Below, one piece after another: positions 1-5,074 of a stretch of 5,074 bases of DNA. The stretch is from Thiohalobacter sp. (GTDB taxonomy: Bacteria > Pseudomonadota > Gammaproteobacteria > DSM-19610), in contig JALVCM010000066.1 of NCBI GenBank assembly GCA_027010005.1, forward strand, positions 1-5,074. The letters run 5' to 3'. Under the pieces are notes generated by a model. The model had not been told where the DNA came from. It worked only from the letters and a program-made list of their open reading frames with translations, and ran no database searches. Within the stretch, counting starts at the first letter, position 1; every line of letters begins with the position of its first letter. The position numbers and the translations under genes are program-made.

Positions 1-39
1 CAGCGCAAACAATGCAATCAGGATGTCTTTCAGTTTCAT
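1..39 (-). CDS. N-terminal fragment of an unknown gene, possibly secreted or membrane protein
   Basis: Only the first 13 codons are in the window. Read on the minus strand from the ATG at 39-37 they give MKLKDILIALFAL and the frame is open to the window edge. Two lysines followed by a hydrophobic run is what the start of a signal peptide or membrane anchor looks like, so an exported or inner-membrane product is plausible. No convincing Shine-Dalgarno sequence lies just upstream, and the gene starts right beside the repeat-rich region. The function cannot be told from this stub, and a chance open frame is not excluded. Confidence 0.45.
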   Translation of the reverse strand, partial: MKLKDILIALFAL

Positions 40-144
40 GGTGAAATGGTACCGCGTCGACCGGACCAGCGCGAACGCTACCCGTCATTGTGAGTGCAGC
101 GAAGCAATCTTTTTAATCTGGTGCCAGACTGCATGAGATTACCG

Positions 145-206
145 AGTTTCAAGGGGTCAGAGTACTTGATATTCATGAATATCAAGTACTCTGACCCCTT
201 GAAACT
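145..206. repeat. Perfect 62-bp palindrome (31-bp arms, no spacer)
   Basis: Every base from 145 to 175 pairs with its partner from 206 back to 176; the centre is ATTCA|TGAAT at 171-180. Symmetry stops at 144/207. Each arm carries the motif GGGGTCAGAGTACTTGAT or its reverse complement. GGGGTCAGAGT-type motifs are familiar to me from repeats around REP-associated (RAYT, Y1-family) transposase genes, so this may be a small non-autonomous element moved by such an enzyme; that link is inference. Transcribed from either strand it would fold into a long hairpin, but there is no adjoining T-run on either side, so it is not a standard intrinsic terminator. No transposase is present in the window. Confidence 0.9.
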
Positions 207-212
207 TTATGG

Positions 213-232
213 ATTCCGGCCTGCGCCGGAAT
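213..232. repeat. Short GC hairpin repeat, ATTCCGGC/GCCGGAAT
   Basis: The arms at 213-220 and 225-232 are perfect 8-bp inverted copies around the loop CTGC, followed by ATGACGGG. The unit GGATTCCGGC...GCCGGAATGACGG resembles a very common class of dispersed intergenic repeats in proteobacteria. It lies seven bases beyond the 62-bp palindrome and about 80 bases past the stop of the ClC gene. It could form a transcript-end hairpin for that gene but lacks a following T-run in that direction. Confidence 0.65.
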
Positions 233-313
233 GACGGGTTGTTCTTCCCCGATTCGTCACCGCGCAGCGGGGTGAGGTGCTCGCAATGACTGTATAGCGA
301 CACTGGCCCAGTA

Positions 314-1621
314 TTAATCGTTCGCTGTTTTCTTTTCCACGGGCGGTGGCAGGAAAGAACGCGCCAGTTCACGGTAAATCGGTTGCGGGCAGACGAAACG
401 TGATGTGGCGTAGGCAATGAGCGCGGTGGCCATCAGCGGCAACAGCAGTTCCTGGTTGTCGGTCATTTCCATCACGATGACAAAGGCCGTGATCGGTGTC
501 TGGACGACACCGGTGAAGTAGCCGACCATGCCGAGAATAATAATGGCGGAGACCGGCATGGAAGGCATCCAGCTAGCGATTTCCGCGCCCACACCGGCAC
601 CGGTTGCCAGGGAGGGGGCAAAAATACCGCCCGGGATGCCGCTCAGGTAAGAGAAGATGGTCGCCAGCATTTTCATGATGGGATAGCTTTCCGGCAAAGT
701 GCTGGTACCGGTGAGGATAGATGAAGCTTCTTCGTAACCGGTGCCGTAGGCTGTGTTGCCGGACAGGAAACCGGCGCCTGCAATCCCCAGCCCGCACAGT
801 GCGGCCACTATAACGGGCCGGCGTTGCATGACAGGCGCCAGGCGTCTTGAACCCTGCACGAGTATGGTGCTGAAGATGCCGCCCAGCAGGCCGCCGACAA
901 CACCGCAGATCAGCACGGGCACCAGCATTTGAGTGGCCTGCAGGCCGGCTGATGTGGTACCGAAGTAGCTGTAGTTGCCCTGTACCGCGACAGCAGTAAT
1001 ACCGGCGATGAAAACACCGGTCAGAAGCACGCCACTGGTGCGTTCCTCGAAAGAGCGCCCCATTTCTTCCACGGCGAACAGAATACCGGCCAGCGGGGTA
1101 TTGAAGGCGGCAGCAATACCGGCCGCACCGCCGGCAAGGATCAGTCCACGGTCCATGTAGTGGTGCGGGAATTTGGCGAAGCGCCCCAGCGAGAACATGA
1201 TGGCGGCGCCGATATGGACAGTAGGGCCTTCACGACCGATCGAGGCGCCGCTGAACAGGCCAAACAGGGTCAGCAGGATTTTCCCGAAGGCGATCCGGAA
1301 TGACAGCAGTACGGTGCGCGAAGTGTGTTCCGGCAATTGCAGGGCGGCAATCGATTGCGGGATACCGCTGCCCTGTGAGCCGGGAAAAAACTTCCGGGTC
1401 AGCCAGGAAACGACCACCAGGCCGACAGGGCAAAGGATAAAGGGTACCCAGTCACCATATTCGAGCAGCATGTGAAAGCCTTCTTCAGCATACAGGGTAC
1501 TGATGGCGAAGCCGGATGCGATCAAACCAACCACCACCGCACCGGCCCAGAAGATCAGGCGGATTTTCCAGGCGTCTGGTGACAACAGGTCTTTCCCGGA
1601 ATTACGAAGATGAGTCAGCAT
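314..1621 (-). CDS. ClC-family chloride/proton antiporter
   Basis: This 435-residue inner-membrane protein moves chloride across the membrane, most likely in exchange for protons. The family signatures are all present in order: GSGIPQ at 84-89 (ion-coordinating serine 85), GREGP at 129-133 (gating glutamate 131), VEEM at 184-187, GGIFAP at 331-336 and tyrosine 416 in QPIYREL. Glutamate 186 lies 55 residues after the gating glutamate, the same spacing as E148 and E203 of E. coli ClC-ec1. Because that internal proton glutamate is kept, I infer an exchanger rather than a passive channel. Hydrophobic helices fill the protein and there is no C-terminal CBS domain. The frame stays open upstream to 2125, but that part runs antisense through argC and has no membrane or family character. 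The ATG at 1621 sits just before the first recognisable region; it lacks a clear Shine-Dalgarno sequence, so the exact start is less certain than the product. The gene is divergent from argC. Confidence 0.93.
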   Translation of the reverse strand: MLTHLRNSGKDLLSPDAWKIRLIFWAGAVVVGLIASGFAISTLYAEEGFHMLLEYGDWVPFILCPVGLVVVSWLTRKFFPGSQGSGIPQSIAALQLPEHTSRTVLLSFRIAFGKILLTLFGLFSGASIGREGPTVHIGAAIMFSLGRFAKFPHHYMDRGLILAGGAAGIAAAFNTPLAGILFAVEEMGRSFEERTSGVLLTGVFIAGITAVAVQGNYSYFGTTSAGLQATQMLVPVLICGVVGGLLGGIFSTILVQGSRRLAPVMQRRPVIVAALCGLGIAGAGFLSGNTAYGTGYEEASSILTGTSTLPESYPIMKMLATIFSYLSGIPGGIFAPSLATGAGVGAEIASWMPSMPVSAIIILGMVGYFTGVVQTPITAFVIVMEMTDNQELLLPLMATALIAYATSRFVCPQPIYRELARSFLPPPVEKKTAND

Positions 1622-1675
1622 GACATGTTGTTGCCCGGGGGCATCCTGGAGAATACGTGGGTGGTTGCGGGCGAC

Positions 1676-1704
1676 ATGGTATTTTCTCTGGCGCGCACAT
1701 GCAA
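1676..1704 (-). promoter_or_regulatory. Candidate promoter for the ClC gene
   Basis: On the minus strand TTGCAT (1704-1699) and TACCAT (1681-1676) are separated by exactly 17 bases and lie about 55 bases before the ATG at 1621. The matches to the sigma-70 consensus are modest (3 of 6 and 4 of 6), so this rests mainly on spacing and position. Confidence 0.3.
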
Positions 1705-1716
1705 TTGCCCTGCATG
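1698..1716. promoter_or_regulatory. Inverted repeat CATGCA-N7-TGCATG between divergent genes, possible operator
   Basis: Perfect 6-bp arms at 1698-1703 and 1711-1716 are separated by seven bases. The left arm covers the candidate -35 box of the ClC promoter and the right arm overlaps the candidate -35 box of the argC promoter. A regulator bound here could affect both genes. It does not resemble the ArgR box, and I cannot name a protein that would bind it. Arms this short can arise by chance. Confidence 0.3.
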
Positions 1717-1743
1717 GACAAACTCCGGCGTTGTGCGGAGAAT
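1715..1743 (+). promoter_or_regulatory. Candidate promoter for argC and the genes behind it
   Basis: TGGACA at 1715-1720 (5 of 6 to the -35 consensus) and GAGAAT at 1738-1743 (4 of 6 to the -10 consensus) are 17 bases apart, which would start transcription near 1750, about 30 bases before the argC ATG. A small inverted repeat CTCCG/CGGAG (1723-1727 and 1736-1740) fills the spacer. I see no recognisable ArgR operator in 1622-1781. Confidence 0.4.
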
Positions 1744-1781
1744 AAGCGTCTTTCAGGCCACCCAAACAGACGGAACCCTTC

Positions 1782-2813
1782 ATGATCAAGGTTGGTGTAG
1801 TAGGCGGAACCGGGTATACCGGTGTCGAATTATTGAGATTGCTGGCATTGCACCCCGCTGTGCAGCTGGAAGTGATTACCTCCCGTGGCGAGGCAGGTAC
1901 GCCGGTGGCAGACCTGTTCCCGAACCTGCGTGGACACATCGACCTCGATTTCAGTGAACCGGACCCGGCGCGGCTGGCGGCGTGTGACCTGGTGTTTTTT
2001 GCTACACCCAACGGCATTGCCATGACCATGGTCGAATCGCTGCTGGATGCAGGCGTGAAGGTAATCGACCTGGCCGCCGATTTCCGCCTGAAAGATCCGG
2101 CCGTATGGCAGAGATGGTATGGCATGCCGCACGCCTGCCCGGCGTTGCTGGATGAGGCGGTCTACGGTTTGCCGGAAGTGAACCGTGCGGCCATTGCCGG
2201 TGCCCGCCTGGTGGCCAACCCGGGTTGTTACCCCACTGCCGTGCAGCTCGGTTTCCTGCCTTTACTGGATGCTGTTGGCGCTGACCTGTCCGGCCTGATT
2301 GCCGACTGCAAGTCCGGCGTCAGCGGTGCCGGGCGCAAGGCCGCCGTGGGCACGTTGCTGGCAGAGGCCTCCGAGAGCTTCAAGGCCTACGGGGTGCCGG
2401 GGCACCGCCATTTACCGGAAATCCGCCAGGGACTGGAGACAGCTTGCGGTCAGAAGGTCGGGTTTACCTTCGTGCCACACCTGACACCGATGATCCGTGG
2501 CATACATGCCACCCTCTACCTGCCGCTGGACAACCCGGCGCTGGACCTGCAATCCCTGTATGAGACGCGCTACCGGGATGAACCGTTTGTCGATGTGATG
2601 CCGGCCGGTTCGCACCCCGAGACCCGTTCCGTCAGGGGCGCCAATCAGTGCCGGCTGGCAATCCACCGTGCGCCCGATTCGAACCTTGTCGTGGTGCTGT
2701 CGGTTATCGATAACCTGGTCAAGGGTGCCGCGGGCCAGGCGCTGCAGAATATGAATCTCATGTTCGGGCTGGATGAGTCCGCGGGTCTGCACAGCATTGC
2801 CCTGCTGCCCTGA
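1782..2813 (+). CDS. argC: N-acetyl-gamma-glutamyl-phosphate reductase (ArgC)
   Basis: ArgC makes N-acetylglutamate 5-semialdehyde from N-acetylglutamyl-5-phosphate with NADPH, the third step of arginine biosynthesis, in the cytoplasm. The 343-residue protein has the usual full length. It opens with the Rossmann nucleotide-binding motif [14 protein letters not shown] (8-21). The catalytic cysteine is C149 in NPGCYPTA (147-153 region), followed by [10 protein letters not shown] (177-186) and GHRHLPEI (207-214), which holds the conserved catalytic-region histidines. The C-terminal [18 protein letters not shown] (308-325) is also a family hallmark. The ATG at 1782 is preceded by a weak GGAA and begins exactly at the Rossmann strand MIKVGVVGG. 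The other arg genes are not adjacent. Its stop codon overlaps the next start by one base (TGATG). Confidence 0.97.
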   Translation: MIKVGVVGGTGYTGVELLRLLALHPAVQLEVITSRGEAGTPVADLFPNLRGHIDLDFSEPDPARLAACDLVFFATPNGIAMTMVESLLDAGVKVIDLAADFRLKDPAVWQRWYGMPHACPALLDEAVYGLPEVNRAAIAGARLVANPGCYPTAVQLGFLPLLDAVGADLSGLIADCKSGVSGAGRKAAVGTLLAEASESFKAYGVPGHRHLPEIRQGLETACGQKVGFTFVPHLTPMIRGIHATLYLPLDNPALDLQSLYETRYRDEPFVDVMPAGSHPETRSVRGANQCRLAIHRAPDSNLVVVLSVIDNLVKGAAGQALQNMNLMFGLDESAGLHSIALLP

Positions 2814-3526
2814 TGGAAAGCAGTCAACGCAGGATACTGGTGTATTCACCGAGGACCCTGTGGCTGGTCCTCGGTGTACTTGTCGGACTGGCCCTGCTGG
2901 GGGCCTCGCTGGCATTCAACTTCGGCAAGCAGTTTGCCGGCGAGGAACTGGTGCGGCTGGAAGCACAGCGTGACCGGCTGGAAGCACAGATCGAAACACT
3001 TGAACAGCATAATCGTGAGTTGCGCGAACATGTGGTGGTGTTGCAAAAATCCAGTGAGATCGATCGGCTGGCTAACCTCGAGGTGCGAAATTCCTACGCA
3101 GATTTGCAGAATGAACTGCTGGAGTTGCGCCGGGAGCTGGAATTTTACCGAGGCATTGTGTCACCCGGTAATGCAAAAGCCGGTTTGCGTATCCAGCGTT
3201 TTGAACTGGTTCCCGGAAACGGGGCAGGGCACTTCGACTATAATCTGACCCTGACGCAGCTGAAACGCAACGACCGCTATGCGCGTGGCTCGATATTGAT
3301 TGAAGTGGAAGGTTTGCAGGATGGCAAACCGGTTACGCTGCCGCTGTCCGCACTGGTGACTGACGGTGCCGCAACGCTGAAGTACAAGTTCAGGTATTTC
3401 CAGCATTTTTCAGGTGAACTGGTGTTGCCTGACAATTTCAGGCCACAACGGGCAAGCGTCCGTTTGCGACCGCGGGGTAAAGGGCAGCCAGCCGGTGTCG
3501 ACACAACGATAGACTGGCCGGTCTGA
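2813..3526 (+). CDS. Membrane-anchored coiled-coil protein of unknown function (DUF6776-like)
   Basis: The 237-residue product has a short basic N-terminus, one membrane segment (about 16-36, rich in L, V, A and G), then a long heptad-like region with many E, L, R and Q (about 43-113) and a C-terminal part (about 120-237) with alternating strand-like segments. The topology fits an inner-membrane protein with its coiled coil and C-terminal domain in the periplasm. I believe it matches the family named DUF6776, often found beside argC, bactofilin and erpA in gammaproteobacteria; this is recollection. The start ATG overlaps the argC stop as TGATG and has no Shine-Dalgarno of its own, so it is probably translated by coupling to argC. 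Bactofilin genes often neighbour M23 peptidase genes whose products also have an anchor plus coiled coil, but the HxxxD and HxH zinc motifs of M23 are absent here. The gene is real with high confidence; its function is unknown. Confidence 0.85.
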   Translation: MESSQRRILVYSPRTLWLVLGVLVGLALLGASLAFNFGKQFAGEELVRLEAQRDRLEAQIETLEQHNRELREHVVVLQKSSEIDRLANLEVRNSYADLQNELLELRRELEFYRGIVSPGNAKAGLRIQRFELVPGNGAGHFDYNLTLTQLKRNDRYARGSILIEVEGLQDGKPVTLPLSALVTDGAATLKYKFRYFQHFSGELVLPDNFRPQRASVRLRPRGKGQPAGVDTTIDWPV

Positions 3527-3561
3527 GCGTCAGGTCTGTTTGCCAGGTCAAGGAGGCAATA

Positions 3562-3996
3562 ATGTTTGGATGGGGAAAAAGCACGGGTTGTTCCAGTATC
3601 GACACCATTATCGGGCAGCACACCCGCCTGAAGGGTGATATTCACTTTAGCGGCGGTCTGCATATCGATGGCCGGGTGGAAGGCAATATTATCGCCGAGC
3701 CGGGTTCCGGTGCCGTGTTGACGGTAAGTGAGCAGGGCAGTATCGAGGGAGATGTACAGGTACCGAACCTGGTGCTGAACGGGGCGGTTGTGGGTGATGT
3801 CCACGTCAGCGAGCGGGTCGAGCTGGCCAGCCATGCGCGGGTCACGGGTAACCTGTACTACAGCCTGATCGAGATGGCGATGGGGGCGGAGGTGAACGGG
3901 AGCATGGTGCACCGTAAAGCCGCGGAGCGGCTGGAAGTGGCAGACAGCAAGGAAGCCCCGGTACTGGACGAACCGGGTATGACGGCAATCAAGTAA
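3562..3996 (+). CDS. Bactofilin (polymer-forming cytoskeletal protein)
   Basis: Bactofilins polymerise without nucleotides into filaments made of a right-handed beta-helix, usually on the inner face of the membrane, and scaffold cell-shape, stalk or envelope functions. This 144-residue protein has the typical small size. The central domain (about 13-115) shows the regular glycine-spaced beta-helix rungs of the family: IIGQHTRLKGDI, LHIDGRVEGNI, GSIEGDVQVPNLVLNGAVVGDV and HARVTGNLYY. It is flanked by a short N-terminal tail (MFGWGKSTGC) and a charged, disordered-looking tail (about 118-144). The start is fixed by a textbook AGGAGG at 3551-3556, five bases before the ATG. It lies 35 bases after the coiled-coil gene and is probably co-transcribed with it. 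The TAA stop (3994-3996) touches the IscR-like operator of erpA. The family assignment is strong; its cellular role here is not known. Confidence 0.93.
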   Translation: MFGWGKSTGCSSIDTIIGQHTRLKGDIHFSGGLHIDGRVEGNIIAEPGSGAVLTVSEQGSIEGDVQVPNLVLNGAVVGDVHVSERVELASHARVTGNLYYSLIEMAMGAEVNGSMVHRKAAERLEVADSKEAPVLDEPGMTAIK

Positions 3997-4020
3997 TACT
4001 TGACCAAAATACTGGGTAAA
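3996..4020 (+). promoter_or_regulatory. Candidate IscR type 1 operator upstream of erpA
   Basis: The 25 bases fit the published E. coli type 1 IscR consensus (ATASYYGACTRWWWYAGTCRRSTAT) at 19 positions by my hand alignment. The left half ATACTTGACCAAAATACT is nearly complete and the right half GGGTAA is weaker, as if one base had been lost. The site covers the -35 box of the predicted erpA promoter, so [2Fe-2S]-IscR bound here would repress it. In E. coli erpA is a known target of IscR through this kind of site, so the context agrees. A partial second copy, ATACTTGA at 4024-4031, begins 28 bases downstream. Confidence 0.65.
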
Positions 4021-4028
4021 TGCATACT
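4000..4028 (+). promoter_or_regulatory. Predicted sigma-70 promoter of erpA
   Basis: TTGACC at 4000-4005 (5 of 6) and CATACT at 4023-4028 (4 of 6) are 17 bases apart, which would start transcription near 4035, about 38 bases before the erpA ATG. The -35 box is embedded in the IscR-like operator. The promoter would let erpA be expressed apart from the argC-bactofilin transcript; no terminator separates the two, so read-through is also likely. Confidence 0.6.
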
Positions 4029-4072
4029 TGAACCCATTGAGATTGTCAGAATTTGTGAGTGGAGCTGCAACG

Positions 4073-4438
4073 ATGAGCGAAAACACTGCCCAGGATATGG
4101 AAACGTCGGAAGACCTGCTGGTTTTCACCGATGATGCCGCGAGGAAGGTCAAGAGCCTGATCGAGGAAGAAGGTAACGACAAGCTGATGCTGCGCGTTTT
4201 CGTCACGGGCGGCGGTTGTTCCGGTTTCCAGTATGGTTTCACGTTTGAAGAAGCCGTCAACGAAGGCGACACCGAGATTGAAAAGGACGGCGTCAGGCTG
4301 GTGGTCGATCCCATGAGTTTCCAGTACCTGGTCGGCGCAGAAGTCGATTACAAGGAAGACCTGGAAGGGGCCCGTTTTGTGATCCGCAACCCCAACGCCA
4401 CCACGACCTGCGGCTGCGGTTCCTCCTTCTCGGTCTGA
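4073..4438 (+). CDS. erpA: A-type iron-sulfur cluster carrier/insertion protein ErpA
   Basis: ErpA receives Fe-S clusters from the assembly machinery and delivers them to target enzymes in the cytoplasm; in E. coli it is needed for the isoprenoid enzymes IspG and IspH. The 121-residue product has the three cluster-binding cysteines of A-type carriers: C49 in [11 protein letters not shown] and C113 and C115 in [11 protein letters not shown] at the C-terminus. The core ([44 protein letters not shown]) is typical. I call it ErpA rather than IscA or SufA because of its length, the sequence flavour around FQYGF and [14 protein letters not shown], and its stand-alone position outside an isc or suf cluster. 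The ATG at 4073 is preceded by GGAG at 4061-4064 (8-base gap). A TTG start at 4028 and a GTG at 4055 are in frame but lie at the promoter -10 or lack a ribosome site and would add non-family residues. Confidence 0.95.
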   Translation: MSENTAQDMETSEDLLVFTDDAARKVKSLIEEEGNDKLMLRVFVTGGGCSGFQYGFTFEEAVNEGDTEIEKDGVRLVVDPMSFQYLVGAEVDYKEDLEGARFVIRNPNATTTCGCGSSFSV

Positions 4439-4458
4439 TATAGTCCGTCAATTTATTG

Positions 4459-4485
4459 AAAAGGCGCATTTTTTGCGCCTTTTTT
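4459..4485 (+). terminator. Intrinsic terminator after erpA
   Basis: A perfect 10-bp stem, AAAAGGCGCA (4459-4468) with TGCGCCTTTT (4474-4483), encloses a five-T loop and runs into a T tract to 4485. It begins 20 bases after the erpA stop and separates this transcript from the citrate synthase gene. The A-tract before the stem gives it some bidirectional character. Confidence 0.92.
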
Positions 4486-4505
4486 CATTCCGGGACGGGC
4501 ATTCC

Positions 4506-4535
4506 TGATGCGTTCACCGTCAGGCGATGTAGAAT
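4506..4535 (+). promoter_or_regulatory. Weak candidate promoter for the citrate synthase gene
   Basis: TAGAAT at 4530-4535 matches the -10 consensus at 5 of 6 and lies about 54 bases before the ATG, between the terminator and the gene, where a promoter is expected. The best-spaced -35 (TGATGC, 4506-4511, 18-base spacer) is poor, so it may depend on an activator or the true promoter may be elsewhere. Confidence 0.35.
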
Positions 4536-4552
4536 ACCCACCCTCAAACCTG

Positions 4553-4570
4553 GCGCGACACGTTGCGCGC
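4553..4570 (+). promoter_or_regulatory. Hairpin in the citrate synthase leader
   Basis: GCGCG (4553-4557) pairs with CGCGC (4566-4570) around an 8-base loop. An outer pairing of CCTG (4549-4552) with CAGG (4577-4580) would include part of the Shine-Dalgarno sequence AGGAG (4578-4582). This could modulate translation start, but the stem is short and may have no role. Confidence 0.25.
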
Positions 4571-4588
4571 TGTGATCAGGAGATAGGA

Positions 4589-5074
4589 ATGAGCGAATAC
4601 CTGCCCGGCCTGGAAGGTGTGCCGGCGACACAGTCTAATATTTCGGATCTGGATGGCAACCTTGGCATCCTGACCTATCGTGGTTACCCCATCGAGGAGC
4701 TGGCGCTCAACAGCACCTTCGAGGAAACCACCCTGTTGTTGCTCGATGGCCGCCTGCCAACCACCGATGAGCTTGCCGCATTTGAAAAGCATTTACGTGC
4801 CAGCCGTGTGGTCAAGTACAACGTCCGTGACATTATGAAATCCCTGCCGGCCACCGGACACCCGATGGAAATGCTGCAGACCGCCGTGGCCAGCCTTGGC
4901 ATGTTTTACCCGGGCGATGAATGTCTCACCGGTGGCACGCAGTGCGGGGACCTGAATTACGTCCACAACATGTCGGTCAAGATCATTGCCCGCATGGCGA
5001 CCATCGTGGCGAACTGGGAACACGTGCGAAACGGCTATGACCCGATTCCCCCGCGCAAGGACCTGAATTACGCC
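4589..5074 (+). CDS. Citrate synthase family protein, short type, N-terminal 162 residues
   Basis: Citrate synthase joins acetyl-CoA and oxaloacetate to form citrate at the entry of the TCA cycle. The frame is open from the ATG at 4589 to the window edge, giving 162 residues of an expected 370-390. Family landmarks are GLEGVPATQSNISDLDG (7-23), ILTYRGYPIEELA (27-39), LLLDGRLPT (50-58), the GHPMEMLQTAVASLGMFYP segment (90-108), MATIVANWEHVRNGYDPI (136-153) and PRKDLNYA (155-162). It starts directly at GLEGVPATQS and lacks the extra N-terminal beta domain of the long, NADH-sensitive type I GltA of enterobacteria, and the wording resembles citrate synthases of cyanobacteria and other bacteria with the short form. 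2-methylcitrate synthase (PrpC) is a relative and cannot be excluded because the active-site half lies beyond the window. AGGAG at 4578-4582 sits six bases before the ATG. It has its own transcription unit after the erpA terminator. The only anomaly is a slightly longer, cysteine-containing loop (about 110-127). Confidence 0.9.
   Translation, partial: MSEYLPGLEGVPATQSNISDLDGNLGILTYRGYPIEELALNSTFEETTLLLLDGRLPTTDELAAFEKHLRASRVVKYNVRDIMKSLPATGHPMEMLQTAVASLGMFYPGDECLTGGTQCGDLNYVHNMSVKIIARMATIVANWEHVRNGYDPIPPRKDLNYA

Larger units (their letters stand above)
84..290. repeat. Composite intergenic repeat of the GTCATTGCGAG type, apparently interrupted
   Basis: The ends form an imperfect terminal inverted repeat: GTCATTGTGAG at 84-94 and CTCGCAATGAC at 280-290, which match as inverted copies at 10 of 11 bases. 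Inside the left end are AGCGAAGCAATCT and the small inverted repeat TCTGG/CCAGA (117-121 and 124-128). The right end carries a CCGC/GCGG hairpin (260-263 and 267-270). Sequences of this GTCATTGCGAG...AGCAATCT type are familiar to me as dispersed intergenic repeats in many proteobacteria. The middle (about 145-250) is taken up by two other repeat units, so I infer an older repeat split by later insertions. The outer limits are approximate. With its flanks this region explains the gene-free stretch 40-313; I see no credible coding sequence there. Confidence 0.5.

Noticed and set aside
145..206. The palindrome as an intrinsic terminator for the ClC gene
   Set aside because: It lies over 100 bases past the stop, has no following T-run on the minus strand, and its arm motif fits a mobile repeat better.
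84..290. CRISPR array or phage attachment site
   Set aside because: The repeats are inverted and of different kinds, with no regular direct repeats or spacers and no integrase or cas gene nearby.
157..417. Minus-strand open frame of 86 codons through the repeat region and the ClC 3' end
   Set aside because: It starts inside the palindrome, passes through dispersed repeats and overlaps the ClC coding sequence in another frame.
1615..1626. Three-codon minus-strand mini-ORF (ATG TCA TGC TGA) overlapping the ClC start
   Set aside because: It has no ribosome site, and a short chance frame at a start codon is common. No evidence that it is translated.
1622..2125. Upstream extension of the ClC reading frame to a start at 2125 on the minus strand
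   Set aside because: The added 168 residues run antisense through argC and the divergent promoter region, with no membrane or family character. The ATG at 1621 is where the ClC-like protein begins.
2412..2915. Minus-strand open frame of 167 codons opposite the end of argC
   Set aside because: Antisense shadow of argC codon use; no family features and no ribosome site context.
4028..4072. Longer erpA start at the TTG at 4028 (or GTG at 4055)
   Set aside because: The TTG lies in the predicted -10 box and neither start has a ribosome site, whereas ATG 4073 has GGAG at a good distance and gives the family's normal length.
3277..4314. Long minus-strand open frame (345 codons) across the coiled-coil, bactofilin and erpA genes
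   Set aside because: It runs antisense to three well-supported genes, crosses their promoter region, and its translation is rich in S, T, P and R with no recognisable domain.

Overview
The window looks like chromosomal DNA from a gammaproteobacterium. The reasons are the gene set and order (argC, a membrane coiled-coil protein, a bactofilin, then erpA), moderately GC-rich coding sequence, Shine-Dalgarno-led starts and an IscR-like operator in front of erpA. I recall a similar argC-to-erpA order in Pseudomonas and relatives; this is memory, not a search. No phage, plasmid, CRISPR or RNA gene is visible.

Layout. Positions 1-39 (minus) hold only the first 13 codons of a gene with a hydrophobic N-terminus. 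Positions 40-313 are non-coding and rich in repeats: a perfect 62-bp palindrome (145-206) and a short GC hairpin repeat (213-232) lie inside what looks like an interrupted older dispersed repeat (84-290). Positions 314-1621 (minus) encode a complete ClC-type chloride/proton antiporter. A 160-bp divergent intergenic region (1622-1781) has candidate promoters facing both ways and an inverted repeat touching both -35 boxes.

From 1782 the plus strand is a compact gene run: argC (arginine biosynthesis), overlapping by one base a membrane-anchored coiled-coil protein of unknown function (2813-3526), then a bactofilin (3562-3996) with a very good ribosome binding site. erpA (4073-4438), an A-type iron-sulfur cluster carrier, follows a 76-bp gap that carries its own promoter with a good match to an IscR type 1 site. 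A strong intrinsic terminator (4459-4485) closes the run. A new unit starts with a short-type citrate synthase (4589 to the window end, incomplete).

The genes do not form one pathway. argC is metabolic, the coiled-coil protein and the bactofilin may work together at the inner membrane in cell-shape or envelope organisation (inference), and erpA appears to be separately controlled by iron-sulfur status. The points most worth a second look are the palindromic nested repeat, the IscR-like site overlapping the end of the bactofilin gene, and the uncharacterised membrane protein paired with the bactofilin.
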